From contig OZ025813.1 of the NCBI GenBank assembly GCA_964019425.1, positions 310,001 through 374,000 on the forward strand: DNA of 64,000 bases, read 5' to 3'. Positions 22,235 through 33,368 of the stretch are shown here, piece after piece (the stretch's first letter is position 1; the number at the start of each line of letters is the position of its first letter). A model generated the notes under the pieces. That model was given only the letters and a program-made list of their open reading frames with translations, had not been told where the DNA came from and did no database searches. A program made the translations under genes and the position numbers. The DNA comes from Flectonema sp. DT1601. Taxonomy: Eukaryota; Euglenozoa; Diplonemea; Diplonemida; Diplonemidae.

Positions 22235-25200
22235 GTTGTTGTTGTTGTGTTGTTGTTGTTGTTGTGTTGTGTTGTTGTTGTGTTGTGTTGTTGTTGTTGT
22301 TGTTGTTGTGTTGTTGTTGTGTTGTGTTGTTGTTGTGTTGTTGTTGTTGTGTTGTTGTTGTTGTGTTGTTGTTGTGTTGGTTGTTGTTGTACTGTTGTGT
22401 TGGTTGTTGTTGTGTTGTTGTTGTGTTGGTTGTTGTTGTACTGTTGTGTTGGTTGTTGTTGTGTTGTTGTTGTGTTGGTTGTTGTTGTACTGTTGTGTTG
22501 GTTGTTGTTGTGTTGTTGTTGTGTTGGTTGTTGTTGTACTGTTGTGTTGGTTGTTGTTGTGTTGTTGTTGTGTTGGTTGTTGTTGTACTGTTGTGTTGGT
22601 TGTTGTTGTGTTGTTGTTGTGTTGGTTGTTGTTGTACTGTTGTGTTGGTTGTTGTTGTGTTGTTGTTGTGTTGGTTGTTGTTGTACTGTTGTGTTGGTTG
22701 TTGTTGTACTGTTGTGTTGGTTGTTGTTGTGTTGTTGTTGTGTTGGTTGTTGTTGTACTGTTGTGTTGGTTGTTGTTGTGTTGTTGTTGTGTTGGTTGTT
22801 GTTGTACTGTTGTGTTGGTTGTTGTTGTGTTGTTGTTGTGTTGGTTGTTGTTGTGTTGGTGTTGTGTTGGTTGTTGTTGTACTGTTGTGTTATTATTTAT
22901 AATTATATTAACAAACCTGTTCTACGAACTCAGATACCTTCCCAGAAGTCATTTCACTCGGCTGTTTAAAGAAAACAGACAGAACTTGAAGTGCGATTAT
23001 CTGAGTAGCTGGGGTACCACTAATCCATCTTTTAATGATTTTGAGGATAGCGTTCACAGCATCTCCAGAAATTTGAAATAACGCAGCGAGCGCAGAGGCA
23101 GTCTTCTTACGAACTACCTTAGAGTCGTCAGCCATAAGACGATGAGCGAGAGGTACGAAGAAGTAATCGATTTCTTTTTTGATTAAACCAACTGGGAAGC
23201 GACCGAATATAACTTCGAGGAGGTGGAGCAGAGCAAGACGACCTTCTGGAACTGGATACTGAAGGTTTTGAATAACGTAATCAACATGCGATTCTAACTT
23301 CTTTTCAGTCATCCTCCAATCAGTAAGAAACCTCGCAATGACTGACGCTGCAAGCTGACTGACAATAGCAGAGTTAGCGTGATGAAGCATCTTCTCTTGA
23401 ATCACAGGAACGAGATCATAAACTTCTGGAATTTCAATCTTTCTAATAACAATCGCCTTCAATAGATGTAATGACGGGATGATAAAGGTTGCTTTCTTAT
23501 CTAAGTCTGATCTAATTAATGAACAACAAATAAGAGCCTGTTGCTCATTTAGTGCTGCCTGCCTGTGAAGTAGAAGAACAGCCATCAGACGGAAACATGC
23601 AGATCGGATTTCTCCGGTACGTTCGATGACGATGAAGAGAAGATCGAGGACAGATTCAATCTGATCTTGTGGAGTGATGACGTGGTTTACAAGTTTTAAG
23701 ATCTCATGAAGAGTTAAGAGAGCTAATGTGATGACAGAATCACTACTGTCTCCACTAAGAACAGTTACCATTGGTGACACAAGTAAGGAAACCTTGGCCT
23801 TCTCACTATCCTTCTCTGAATGATTAACAATATTCCATGCTATACTGATACTCAACTCATCAATACATTCCATCGACTGAAGAGTTGTTCTCGCTGCCTT
23901 CTCAGGGATTCGAATTCTCTTCCTACCTGCTGCAACACCCTTTCGACGTGCACTTCCAAGTTGTCTCTTCTGAGAGTTAACTTCTTTCTTTTCAAACCCT
24001 CTGTCCTTTCTAACAGGTTCGTCTTGAACTAATTGATCTTTTTTAATACCTGCTCTGATTCGAGTAATAGTTCTTGTCGCTTGATTACTGTCTACCAGAC
24101 GGACTTTCATACCGTCCTGTTTAACTTCAAACTTTTCTAAGAAGGCATCTCTTGTGGAGGAGTTTTCAAGGAGAGTAGTTTTTGAAAATTCCAAAAGCTC
24201 CTCAACCACACTGTGTTTATTCTTAACAATACCACGAGCCATACGTCTCATGATGGTCTTTACTTTCTGAATCAGGTCGAGGTTAACACGACTGTCAATA
24301 GTGTCAACAGCGTTCTCTTCATCAGAATCGAGAGCATCAGACTTTCTCTTAAACCTCTCTTCTTCTGGTCGGAACTCTCTCTTTGCAGCTTCGTTTGGAG
24401 TGAACATTTGTTGTATCTTTATAACCATATAGTTTGCAACATTCTCCGGGGTTGCCATCTTTGCGAGAAGTTCGAGTCCCTCGAGGGAACGGTTTTTCTT
24501 AAGCTCTTTCATGGTTTTTGCGAGTTCTTCAACTTCTTTTTCACTTCCTCCAGTACCGATGTTATCATCCAGTAAGACGTCTACCGCAATACTGAGGGCG
24601 TCATCGATATGCTCTCTGCTGTCGGATTCAAACTGTTCGATTCTTGTAAGCAAAGCAACAACTGTGTAACCCATTACATGTAATTGATATCCGTGAACGA
24701 GGGTTGATCGGAGTAAATGAATAATCTTTTTCAGATATTGAGCACCGAGAATGGCAAGACAGTCAGCTAACGTTTCTCTTGCAGATTCACGCTGAGGTGT
24801 TTTCTTTGTCTTTAATCCAGAAACAAGTTCCACGATAATAGAATCAATAACACTAGCAATGTCAACATCTGTTGGTACGAACTTTAATAACCTGATTATC
24901 GTACATGCAAGTGGTAGTCTCACTAAGCTGACCTTATCGACAGTTGCTCCAACAATAGCTGAGGCGTTGTCTTCAGCTTTAACACCGGAATTTTTCCAAA
25001 ATTTGTGTACTGCAGGAATCAATTTCTCAATCAAAATATCACCAATTCTACTGGTCTGAACATCTGGTTGTTCTGCAGGTGGTTGATCAGCCACTTCGTC
25101 TTCGTAGACGGGTTTGATTTTGATTTCTTGCGTTGGTAAGAAATGAAACCCATCAAGAACCTGACTAATACAAGCAGTCATACTCTTTTCAGCATGAGAT

Positions 25201-28200
25201 GAACTTATCTCATGCTGTAATAAGTCCATCACTAATCTGTAGTAGCGGTGCCATGACAAATGTTTTGCTAATGTTGTAAATGTCTGCAACAGAGACTGAA
25301 CCAATGCTTGCATTTTACCAGAATCAGAGACGGTAATATCATCAGTATCTTTCTTCTTAGAAGACCATCGCTGAAGAAAATTAACAAACAATGGAATAAA
25401 TATTTGCTCTAAAGTATTCTCTGGTAATTCACTTGATTTTTGTCGGAACTGAGCAAGAGCTTTGAGCTGTCTGGATGCCTGTGGATGAGTAATGTTGTGG
25501 AAAAAGTCAAAATCACTATTCTGGTTTGACAGTCCAGGGGTAAGAGAAAACAGTTGGGAAGCAGCTCCGTAGACCTGCAACCATTCACTCTGAACTCGAG
25601 CATCAACATGTTTTAGACCAAAGCGAGCTCCTTGAACAACAACAGGAGTAATTACGTGAGTAAATATATCTTGAGTTCCTTGCTTTGAAGCACACTTTTT
25701 CAACGCTGAGACAGCAGCACGAAGAGCAAGTCCTGAAGTAGTTCTTATACTTTGATTCGCATCATTAATATAGTATGCTAAATTATAACACAAAGGAAGT
25801 AAATGCAGAGCACGTAACTCTCCAGCAACGGGTCCAGTGATGTTTACCTTGTCACTGTTGGCGGTTTCCTTCTTTTTGGAGAAAGCTTCAGCACATGCGT
25901 AAAATCCACTGATACGTGTATCAAACTTGTAATGGCTTTCACCCTTGGCGTCAACCGTGTGATCGTTAGTTTGTTCGATTAAGTTGCAAGTCATTGATAA
26001 GAACTTTTTGATTTCTGGTGTGAAAATCTTATCACTGTTTGGCCCATTAACAATACCTGAAAGAGCTTCAGCTAACTTAGCTCTTGAAGAACAGTACTTG
26101 ACGGTGTAGAATAACTTCGCCATCTTTGACATGAATTCAACGTGAGAATCTTCCGGCATCTTTGGTAGTATGACACTCAATGCTGTTGTGCAAGCTTCTG
26201 TTGCTTGTTCTGTTGGTCGAAGTTTTCTATTTTTCAAACTGTCTATTAAGAAAGACATTAAATTAGTAAGAGTTTTCTTATCATCAGCGTTAGTCTTTTC
26301 GAGAATAGCTGTGGCATTTGTACTTAAAGCAGTTACACTAGCAGACCACGCCTTGGTGTTTGTCTTGAAATGAGTAGATGTTGCTGTATGAATTCCTGAT
26401 ACTAATAACTTACAGCACTCTTGAGTGAATGTGTCAGGTGAAATTTCGATAACTGTTTGTACCATCTTTAATGATGCTGTGTATACCTCAATTGAGACAC
26501 TTGGATGGCCTAACAGTTTGCAAACTGCTGGAATAGCGTTTAATTTGTCTAAGAACTTCACCAACAGCTCATCCTCAGCAAACACCGACAACAGTGATAT
26601 AAGTGCTCCCATAGCACCAGCACTGTTTCCGAGATCGTTGATTGCCGGAGTGAGTATTTTAGATAAATTGTCTCCCACCTGATCGCGGTATTCGTGTTCA
26701 GGAAACTGTCTAAATAATTTTGCCATCAGTTTTAATGTGTGTCGTCTTCCTTCTCTGTGGTGACGAGCAGGAGTGAACCCGGCTTTTACACAATAAGATC
26801 CCTCTAAGTGAATCATTGAATTATCAAGTATCAGATCTAACCAAGGATAGAGTCGAGCACCCAGTGATTCGACTATCGATGTTACGAACTCTAAGAACTT
26901 TGTAGATTTTCGAGTGAATATTTGATGAGATTTCATAATTGGAATCACAATGTAATCCATGAACCTGTTGAACTGAACTTCATTAACTCCGACAACAAAC
27001 TGTAGTACGGATTGCCTGGTGTTCTTCCTATTCTGCCACAACTTTGGTCTTAATAATCTGTACACTACGTGTTGAATATTTTCAGCTCTTATCTCATCAA
27101 AGTCGAGGTTTAGCAGACGGTTTTTGAGACCTTTAATTTCAACCAATGCGGTTATCTTGTCTTCGTACTTCGCAATCTTTTTATGAGCTTGGAAATGCTT
27201 TAGCCCGACGACTGAGAGTTTCTGGACTTCAATATTCTCATGTGCAAGAGTATCCCACAATGACGTTTCGTATTCCTTTGAGATTGGAAGTGAATCTGGA
27301 GACTCTTGTCTAGTTAGAACCCTAAGGAATGAAATAATAATAGCATCATGAGAAAGGAATCCCTCAGCATTGGTAGCTGCTGCTGATAGAGATTTGTATT
27401 CTGCGAATATGTCATTGGCGCATGTTGCAACAATTCTCGAAGGTAGCGACTCCATAAGTCCCCAAAGAGTTTTGAAATTTGATTGCATTGTAGTCGCATC
27501 AGACATCGATGTTTCATCCACGACCGCAGCTTCCCATAAAGCTTCTAATTGAGTGCTCTCTTCATCTTCTTCAGTGGATTCGTCATTTTCTGAGTCAGCT
27601 TCACTTTCATCATCACTCTCAACGTCACCTTCCTTTCTCGCAGCGATGTCAGCCTTTTCTTGTTTCTTTGCCTTTCTTCTATCAATTTTTATCCTTCTAG
27701 CATCACGACCTTTGTCAGTTTTATAAACCTCAAGTTGCTTTACAAATAAAGGCCAGAACAGTGACATGTTTTCAGTCGCAATAAGTTCGAGACCTTCCTG
27801 GGCTTTGGCCCAGAGAGGACGATATCTAATTGTGAGGGCTCCAAGTAATATGTTCGCGGCGATGGTTAGATGAGTTTGAATCGAATCACTTTTGACTATC
27901 CCATCTCTGTACCTTCTGATAACTCCAACAACTTCATCGTATGCGAGAACCTTTAGTCTATTCTCAGCCATGTCATTTGCTCGTAGGGCTTCTCCTTTAC
28001 TGCAAGCATCGAGCATGGTAACTGCCGTATCATCTTCTTCCATTATTGTTCTCAGAATAGAACATCCTCCCTGTCGTACAACAGGATTACTTGATCTCAG
28101 TTGAAGACCACATATTTCTATCAAATTATCTCTGCAGTTCTTTGGAATCTTAGTTTCCATCACAACTTGAGATGCTGCTGCCGCAACTGATGGAGAAAGT

Positions 28201-29978
28201 GGGTATTTCTGTAAAGCTGTCTGTGTACATGCCATCAGCTTAGCGTGTTTTGCTGCAGCCAATACCTGCAGAGCATGTGCTACAATGATTGGAGATTCCT
28301 CAGTTGAATTAACAATTTTAACGGCAGCTGTTGCTGCGAGTTTTGCTGTCTTCTCTGGCAACAAAGATGCTAATTTCCAACCGAGCCAGCGAACACCTTC
28401 CGGGAAGGTATCAGCAGCTGATGTCACGACACGTTTTACTATTTGAGAGCAAGCTTCTGAAAGTTGTTGTTGTGACTCTTCATAAAGAGAGATGATTAAT
28501 AATAAAAGTTTAGCTTCATTACCTTCAGAAGAACCTGACTTACACTGTTGATCTACTGTCTCTACGATTCTAGATCTGAGATTTGCAGCGAATGAAGGAA
28601 CAGCTGTGATAGAAGCGATATTTTGAGACAATACGCCAATTGGACAGTTTACTTGAAGAAGTGTATTCATAATAACTTCAATAGAGGGCTGTAATGAACT
28701 TCTTTGAACCCATCCCAGACACAGTTCGAATACAGCTGTGGATACTGCTGGGATGTGTTCATCATCATCAAATCCGTCAGTATTTTTAATTAATTTAATT
28801 AAACCAGAAGCAGTCTCTCCTAAAAAGGTTTTCATATATCTGATCGACTCTGAACTCACTACTTTGTCCCAGTGACCAAGCATTTTCAAACATATACAAC
28901 ATGTGCTAACAGTAGCATGTTGTTTGGTATCCGAAGCAAGACAGTCTTTTATCGTGTTAGCGAAAACATCAATGAGCTCAAGAATTGATGCTGGGTTTCC
29001 ATGTTTTGTTGACAAGTCAATAAATTCTTTAAACGCCAGGTGTAGTACTCCTCCATTGGTTTCGTTTTCCAACTCTGGTAGCAGAGTTTCAACGAAAGTT
29101 GAGAATTTACTGTGCCAACGTCCGTTCACTCCTCTAATACACTCAAACATAAGGGTTCCCAGACCTCCAACTGCACGATTGGCAGTACTGACATCACTGT
29201 TCGTATTTATATTTGTCAGGTGTGGTTGTATACTTTTGATACACTTTCTAACAAGCTCAATTGTGATTTCTGGTTTTGTAATTTTTCTGACGCTGACGGA
29301 TAAACATTCTCCGACCAGTCTACTAATCCCGTGAGACTTGTGCATCAAATGATCGATAAGTGGAGACAACACGTCAATCACTTTTAACTTGTCGTTACAC
29401 ACTATAGGTGTTAATACGCGTAGCCATCCAGTAATTGTTAAAAAGATATTTTGAACTAGACTAACTTTCTGCTTTAATACGTTGCTTTCAGTTACAAGCC
29501 CCTTTAAAAGGGCAGAGCAGAATGGTGCTAAAAATGGTATGAAATCGTCACCAAGATCTTTGCATAGAAAGTATGTTAGTTTTGCGAAAGCCTCAAATGC
29601 AAGAGTGTCACGTTGTTTTAATCCGTCGAGTAGTCTGGCTGCTACTTTCTTTTTGTTGTGGAGCAATAGAGGTCTGCTGATTACTAAATCGCTGATTTCG
29701 TCTTTTAGTTTTCTATAGTCACCTGTTGAGTTGCCAAGGGTCATTTCTCCTAACTCATCAGCAAAATATGTTCCAAAGTCTCCACCCTTTGGTTTATCAT
29801 CCACCCCACCTCTGTAAAATATTGAACCCAAGGCACTGCTACCTGTTCCGACGTGTATCTTCGCTAATTGATATCTAAATACTCGTTTTTGTTTCCGCCC
29901 GAGATGTTTCCTGGCAGGTAGTCCGGCCAACGTCTCGTGTCCCTCATCCTTAAATCGCTTTATACTATGATCGGACAT
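20212..29978 (-). CDS. UTP20: UTP20 (DRIM), small-subunit processome HEAT-repeat protein
   Basis: Four exons, 29978-22917, 21631-21542, 21467-21346 and 21232-20212, give 2764 residues against about 2785 in human UTP20. The donors are GTTTGT, GTTTGT and GTATGT, and all acceptors are CAG. UTP20 is a nucleolar component of the U3-containing SSU processome needed for 18S rRNA maturation. The whole protein is alpha-helical HEAT-like repeats. The N-terminus carries the expected KRFK and GRKQKRVFRYQLAKI segment. An acidic insert (ESDDESEADSENDESTEEDEE) lies near residue 800, and the C-terminus is Lys-rich (KKSSLKRRK), typical of nucleolar proteins. The last exons carry HPWVRTAASRA, which appears only after splicing. 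Intron 1 is 1285 bp and almost entirely GTT-type satellite; introns 2 and 3 are 74 and 113 bp. Confidence 0.95.
21632..22890 (-). repeat. GTT-rich microsatellite and 49-bp minisatellite in UTP20 intron 1
   Basis: The proximal part is mostly (TTG)n with TGTTG interruptions. From about 22082 a 49-bp unit containing TGTACTGTTG recurs. I measured 49-bp spacing between the markers at 22082/22131 and 22388/22437/22486, and the array continues to about 22880. A segment of about 306 bp is itself duplicated (roughly 21860-22100 and 22165-22405). It translates as poly-Cys/Val/Leu in the three plus frames, which are not genes. Confidence 0.95.
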
Positions 29979-30197
29979 TATGATTGATATGTCCTGTTAT
30001 TTAGAATTAGAATGGTAATTAATTTTTAAATGAACAATAAACGCAACTTACTTCCAGGTTCTGTGTACAGCTCCTGCCGGTCGATATATGTTTTTTTTTT
30101 TTTTCAATGGCTAGTTTAGGAAACAATAACAAAAAAAAAAAAAAGAAAATTATAAAAATTAAGAAAAAGATGACGATCAAGAGACGAGTATTCGCAG

Positions 30198-33100
30198 TCA
30201 ATCATCACAAAGAAGGAAGTTTTGTAATATTTTTTTAGGACAGGGACACGAATTATTTTTCTTAGACTGGAATGATATTCCAGTCATCTGAAATAAGTTT
30301 AACGGAGAAGATCTCGCCATCCGACTTGTAACCGATTCTATAATTTGAGAAGCAAGAAGATGTCCTCCTTCAGAAACAATCCGAGAGAAGTCATCAACAG
30401 GAACAGTCAAACAGTTAAGTAAAGTCACAATGTCTGAGAGAGAACAACCTGACTGTGAACTCAAATGAAAAACACTTGTTTTATTGAATTTATTTTGAAA
30501 TATTTCTGTTAACATTGTCGTTATTGACCAATCAACACACGTCACATCAAATTTAAGTTTCGTACTGTCGATGTGACTAGGTACACAACCAGCTGCTTTA
30601 ATACATTTTAAGTACAATTTTAATAGACTTGAGGAGTTTATATGTTTGTCAATTCCTAGTAGTAAACCAAATCGGAATATGTTACGACAACCGACTGTGT
30701 TTGATGACTTTACTATGAGCTGATCAGACACGAATTTAGTTTGAGCATATCCTCCCTCTATGAAATTCTTATCAGAATCCTCTGGTGACGTTAGTTGGTC
30801 GGTTATTTCACCTGGACAACATGACATAGATACAAACATTGCTAAGCTAGACGCATGGTGAATATCAAAACCTACTCGACGCTGTTGCTGCAAAATCCAA
30901 TCAACCGAATTAACATTTACCTCCTCCAAGTCTTCATATGATTTAATTATACTAGTGTCTGCAGCACAGTGAATAACATCTGTGATGTTGTCATAGAGCT
31001 CATCATCATCTAAACGACAAATAGAACCTTCAACAACAACAACTTTATCACTTATAGAAACGTCACTACTGCTCCATCTATTTATAGCTCTGTGAAGTTT
31101 ATCATTGTTTCTTGTAAGGCATCGAAGCTCTTTAATATCATTTCCGTATTCTGATAAGATTTTATAGGCAATTTTAGATCCAAGATAACCGCTGCCTCCT
31201 GTTAAAAGTATCCTCTTTTTTAATGAATTTATTTTGGGTATTTTGATGCATTCTTCTGTTGTAAATTTTGCCACCAAGTGATTAACTTTTTGATATAGGT
31301 CTGATAGTGATGTAACTGTTGGTGTTGTTGTTGTTCTTTGGCGACAATTAGAGATTATGTTGTGAATTGGATTGTTGTTGTGGAAATCTTTCTGTGTGAT
31401 TGCGATGCCGCAATCTTGTAAAGCTAATGACAATTTTTTTTTTGTACTTCCGTTGAGACTGTCGTTGCTTTCGATGTCTATAATTGAAACACCACAAGCA
31501 GTTGCTACCACACGTGATATCGCTATGCGTTTACACAGTTCCAACAACGACTCTTCTCCAGTAAGGATTGGTGTGTTTATATTAATTTTATTGCAGAGAC
31601 CTACAAAACGGAGGATTTCAAACGAAGTACCTCCGAGATACGTAAATGACTTATCAAGATAGGTATTGTTACTGTCGGTTTCAATGTGTAGAAGCTGTAT
31701 CCAGATATCCTTTAAAGAGTTAAGGATTGTTAAGATATCAACTGTTAACGAAAATGAATAGTTTTCAAGAATAAGATCAAGGGTCAATTCAATACCGTTC
31801 TTCCTACACAGAGATAATAGTTTGAGAGATGTGAAGGATGACCCACCAAGTTTATAAAATAAATCAGAATTCCTAATTTCAGATTCTTGCAAACACAACA
31901 CAGAAGCCCAACAGTACCTCAGAGTACTTTCGATATCTTTAGTTGATTTGGTTTGTTGTTTTTCTGATATTTTCTCAGAGAGTGTCGCGTAATCGATCTT
32001 TCCTGATGAATTCACTGGTAATGTTCTACAACAGAATATAACATCAGGATTTAGGTATTTTGGAAGCTTCTTATTTAGATTCTCTTTAATAAATACTTTT
32101 TTAGATTCATCAGTTTGACAAGCAGCAACAAGACCGAAATCTTGAGATACGAACACTGCTGCTCTTTGACATCCAATCCTTGTTATCGTTTGTTCGATTT
32201 CTTCAGGTGCTATGAGATGTCCCATGTGTTTGATTTGACGATCTATTCTCCCTTTGTAGATTCCCTCAGTAACAATATCACCAGTTCTAAACCCAACAAC
32301 ACATTCCTCAGTTTCATTAACCATTCTACATGGTAACAATTCCGTACTTGATAGTTGTAAGTAGTTTTCAGATAGTAGTCTCGCTGGGACTCGGCAGAAC
32401 TTCTTATCAGTGAGGTTGCTGTTATTGAGATAGCCAGAGGCTACTGCTTTACTAAATATAATTAACTCTGACGTGTCTTTATCAATAACATAGACGACAC
32501 CATCAATAGGTTTTCCTATGTCACCAGTCTTCCATTCACTTGTACAGGTAGCCATGCTTGTGCATATGGTGGCTTCTGTTGGACCGTAAACACTTATCAG
32601 TTTGTGTCCGTGAGTTAAATATTGTTGAATCGCTTCATTAGAACAGACTTCTCCTCCAACAACAAAAGTAATATTCCTGTCAAACAGCCCTGGATCCATA
32701 ACCGGTAACAGCGATGGAGGAACATCCATCGCAGTGAGCATAAAATTATTGCAGTAGGAGGGGATCGATCTGGATGACATTTTAAAATCTATCAGGAGAG
32801 ATGCTCCGCAGAGTAAGGCGCAGAAGATGTCACTGAGACTGGCATCAAAAGCTTGGCTGTAACCCCAATAGTATTTTGATGATGATGAGAGTTTAAATTT
32901 TTTTATTTGACTCTGGATTACTGTGAGTAAACCCGCATGTGAAACCAACACCCCCTTTGGATTTCCGGTACTCCCTGATGTGAAAACAATATACGCTAAA
33001 TCATCAACCACGGATGGAATATCAGACGTTGGTTGCATCGTTGGTATCATTTTCTTAATTAACTTTCGACACCCAGCCTGACTTAATTGAGATTTAATTC

Positions 33101-33368
33101 TATCGGAAGGCGCTTGTCTGTCAAAAGGAACATACGCACCTCTTGACATCCAGCAACCCACAACAGCTGCAATAAAATGAGCTCCTCTTTCTATGTCTAA
33201 ACCTACAATTTCTTTCTTGTTTATTGCAGCTGAATAGGTCAAAGCAGCAGACCACAACCATCGATAAGTGTAGTTAGTTATATCTCCATCTTTTTCTTCA
33301 ATAATGGCGACGGCATCCTCATGTTCACGTACTACGGTGTGTAACGTTTGTAGTACGGTTAGGGACAT
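30198..33368 (-). CDS. NRPS-like adenylation / two carrier domains / thioester reductase enzyme
   Basis: Single exon, 1056 residues. The adenylation domain covers about 1-430: A3 core YIVFTSGSTGNPKGV (126-140), FDAS (174-177, the Asp that usually holds an amino-acid amine), YGPTEAT, FRTGD, an IDRQIKHMGHLI hinge and the NSSGKIDY lysine. Two carrier domains follow, each with a phosphopantetheine serine motif (LGGSSF and LGGTSF). From about 700 a reductase domain of the Lys2/NAD-binding-4 type has the Rossmann TGGSGYLG, HHASSLA and the YAQTK Tyr-Lys pair. The expected chemistry is activation of an amino acid, loading on a carrier, and NADPH-dependent release as an aldehyde or alcohol. Yeast alpha-aminoadipate reductase (Lys2) is A-T-R with one carrier and is longer. 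No condensation domain is present. All core motifs look intact. The substrate cannot be read with confidence. Confidence 0.92.
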   Translation of the reverse strand: MSLTVLQTLHTVVREHEDAVAIIEEKDGDITNYTYRWLWSAALTYSAAINKKEIVGLDIERGAHFIAAVVGCWMSRGAYVPFDRQAPSDRIKSQLSQAGCRKLIKKMIPTMQPTSDIPSVVDDLAYIVFTSGSTGNPKGVLVSHAGLLTVIQSQIKKFKLSSSSKYYWGYSQAFDASLSDIFCALLCGASLLIDFKMSSRSIPSYCNNFMLTAMDVPPSLLPVMDPGLFDRNITFVVGGEVCSNEAIQQYLTHGHKLISVYGPTEATICTSMATCTSEWKTGDIGKPIDGVVYVIDKDTSELIIFSKAVASGYLNNSNLTDKKFCRVPARLLSENYLQLSSTELLPCRMVNETEECVVGFRTGDIVTEGIYKGRIDRQIKHMGHLIAPEEIEQTITRIGCQRAAVFVSQDFGLVAACQTDESKKVFIKENLNKKLPKYLNPDVIFCCRTLPVNSSGKIDYATLSEKISEKQQTKSTKDIESTLRYCWASVLCLQESEIRNSDLFYKLGGSSFTSLKLLSLCRKNGIELTLDLILENYSFSLTVDILTILNSLKDIWIQLLHIETDSNNTYLDKSFTYLGGTSFEILRFVGLCNKININTPILTGEESLLELCKRIAISRVVATACGVSIIDIESNDSLNGSTKKKLSLALQDCGIAITQKDFHNNNPIHNIISNCRQRTTTTPTVTSLSDLYQKVNHLVAKFTTEECIKIPKINSLKKRILLTGGSGYLGSKIAYKILSEYGNDIKELRCLTRNNDKLHRAINRWSSSDVSISDKVVVVEGSICRLDDDELYDNITDVIHCAADTSIIKSYEDLEEVNVNSVDWILQQQRRVGFDIHHASSLAMFVSMSCCPGEITDQLTSPEDSDKNFIEGGYAQTKFVSDQLIVKSSNTVGCRNIFRFGLLLGIDKHINSSSLLKLYLKCIKAAGCVPSHIDSTKLKFDVTCVDWSITTMLTEIFQNKFNKTSVFHLSSQSGCSLSDIVTLLNCLTVPVDDFSRIVSEGGHLLASQIIESVTSRMARSSPLNLFQMTGISFQSKKNNSCPCPKKILQNFLLCDD

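Noticed and set aside
21494-23081. Long plus-strand frames encoding poly-Cys/Val/Leu
   Set aside because: Translation of the GTT satellite inside the UTP20 intron; all three frames are open because the repeat lacks stops.
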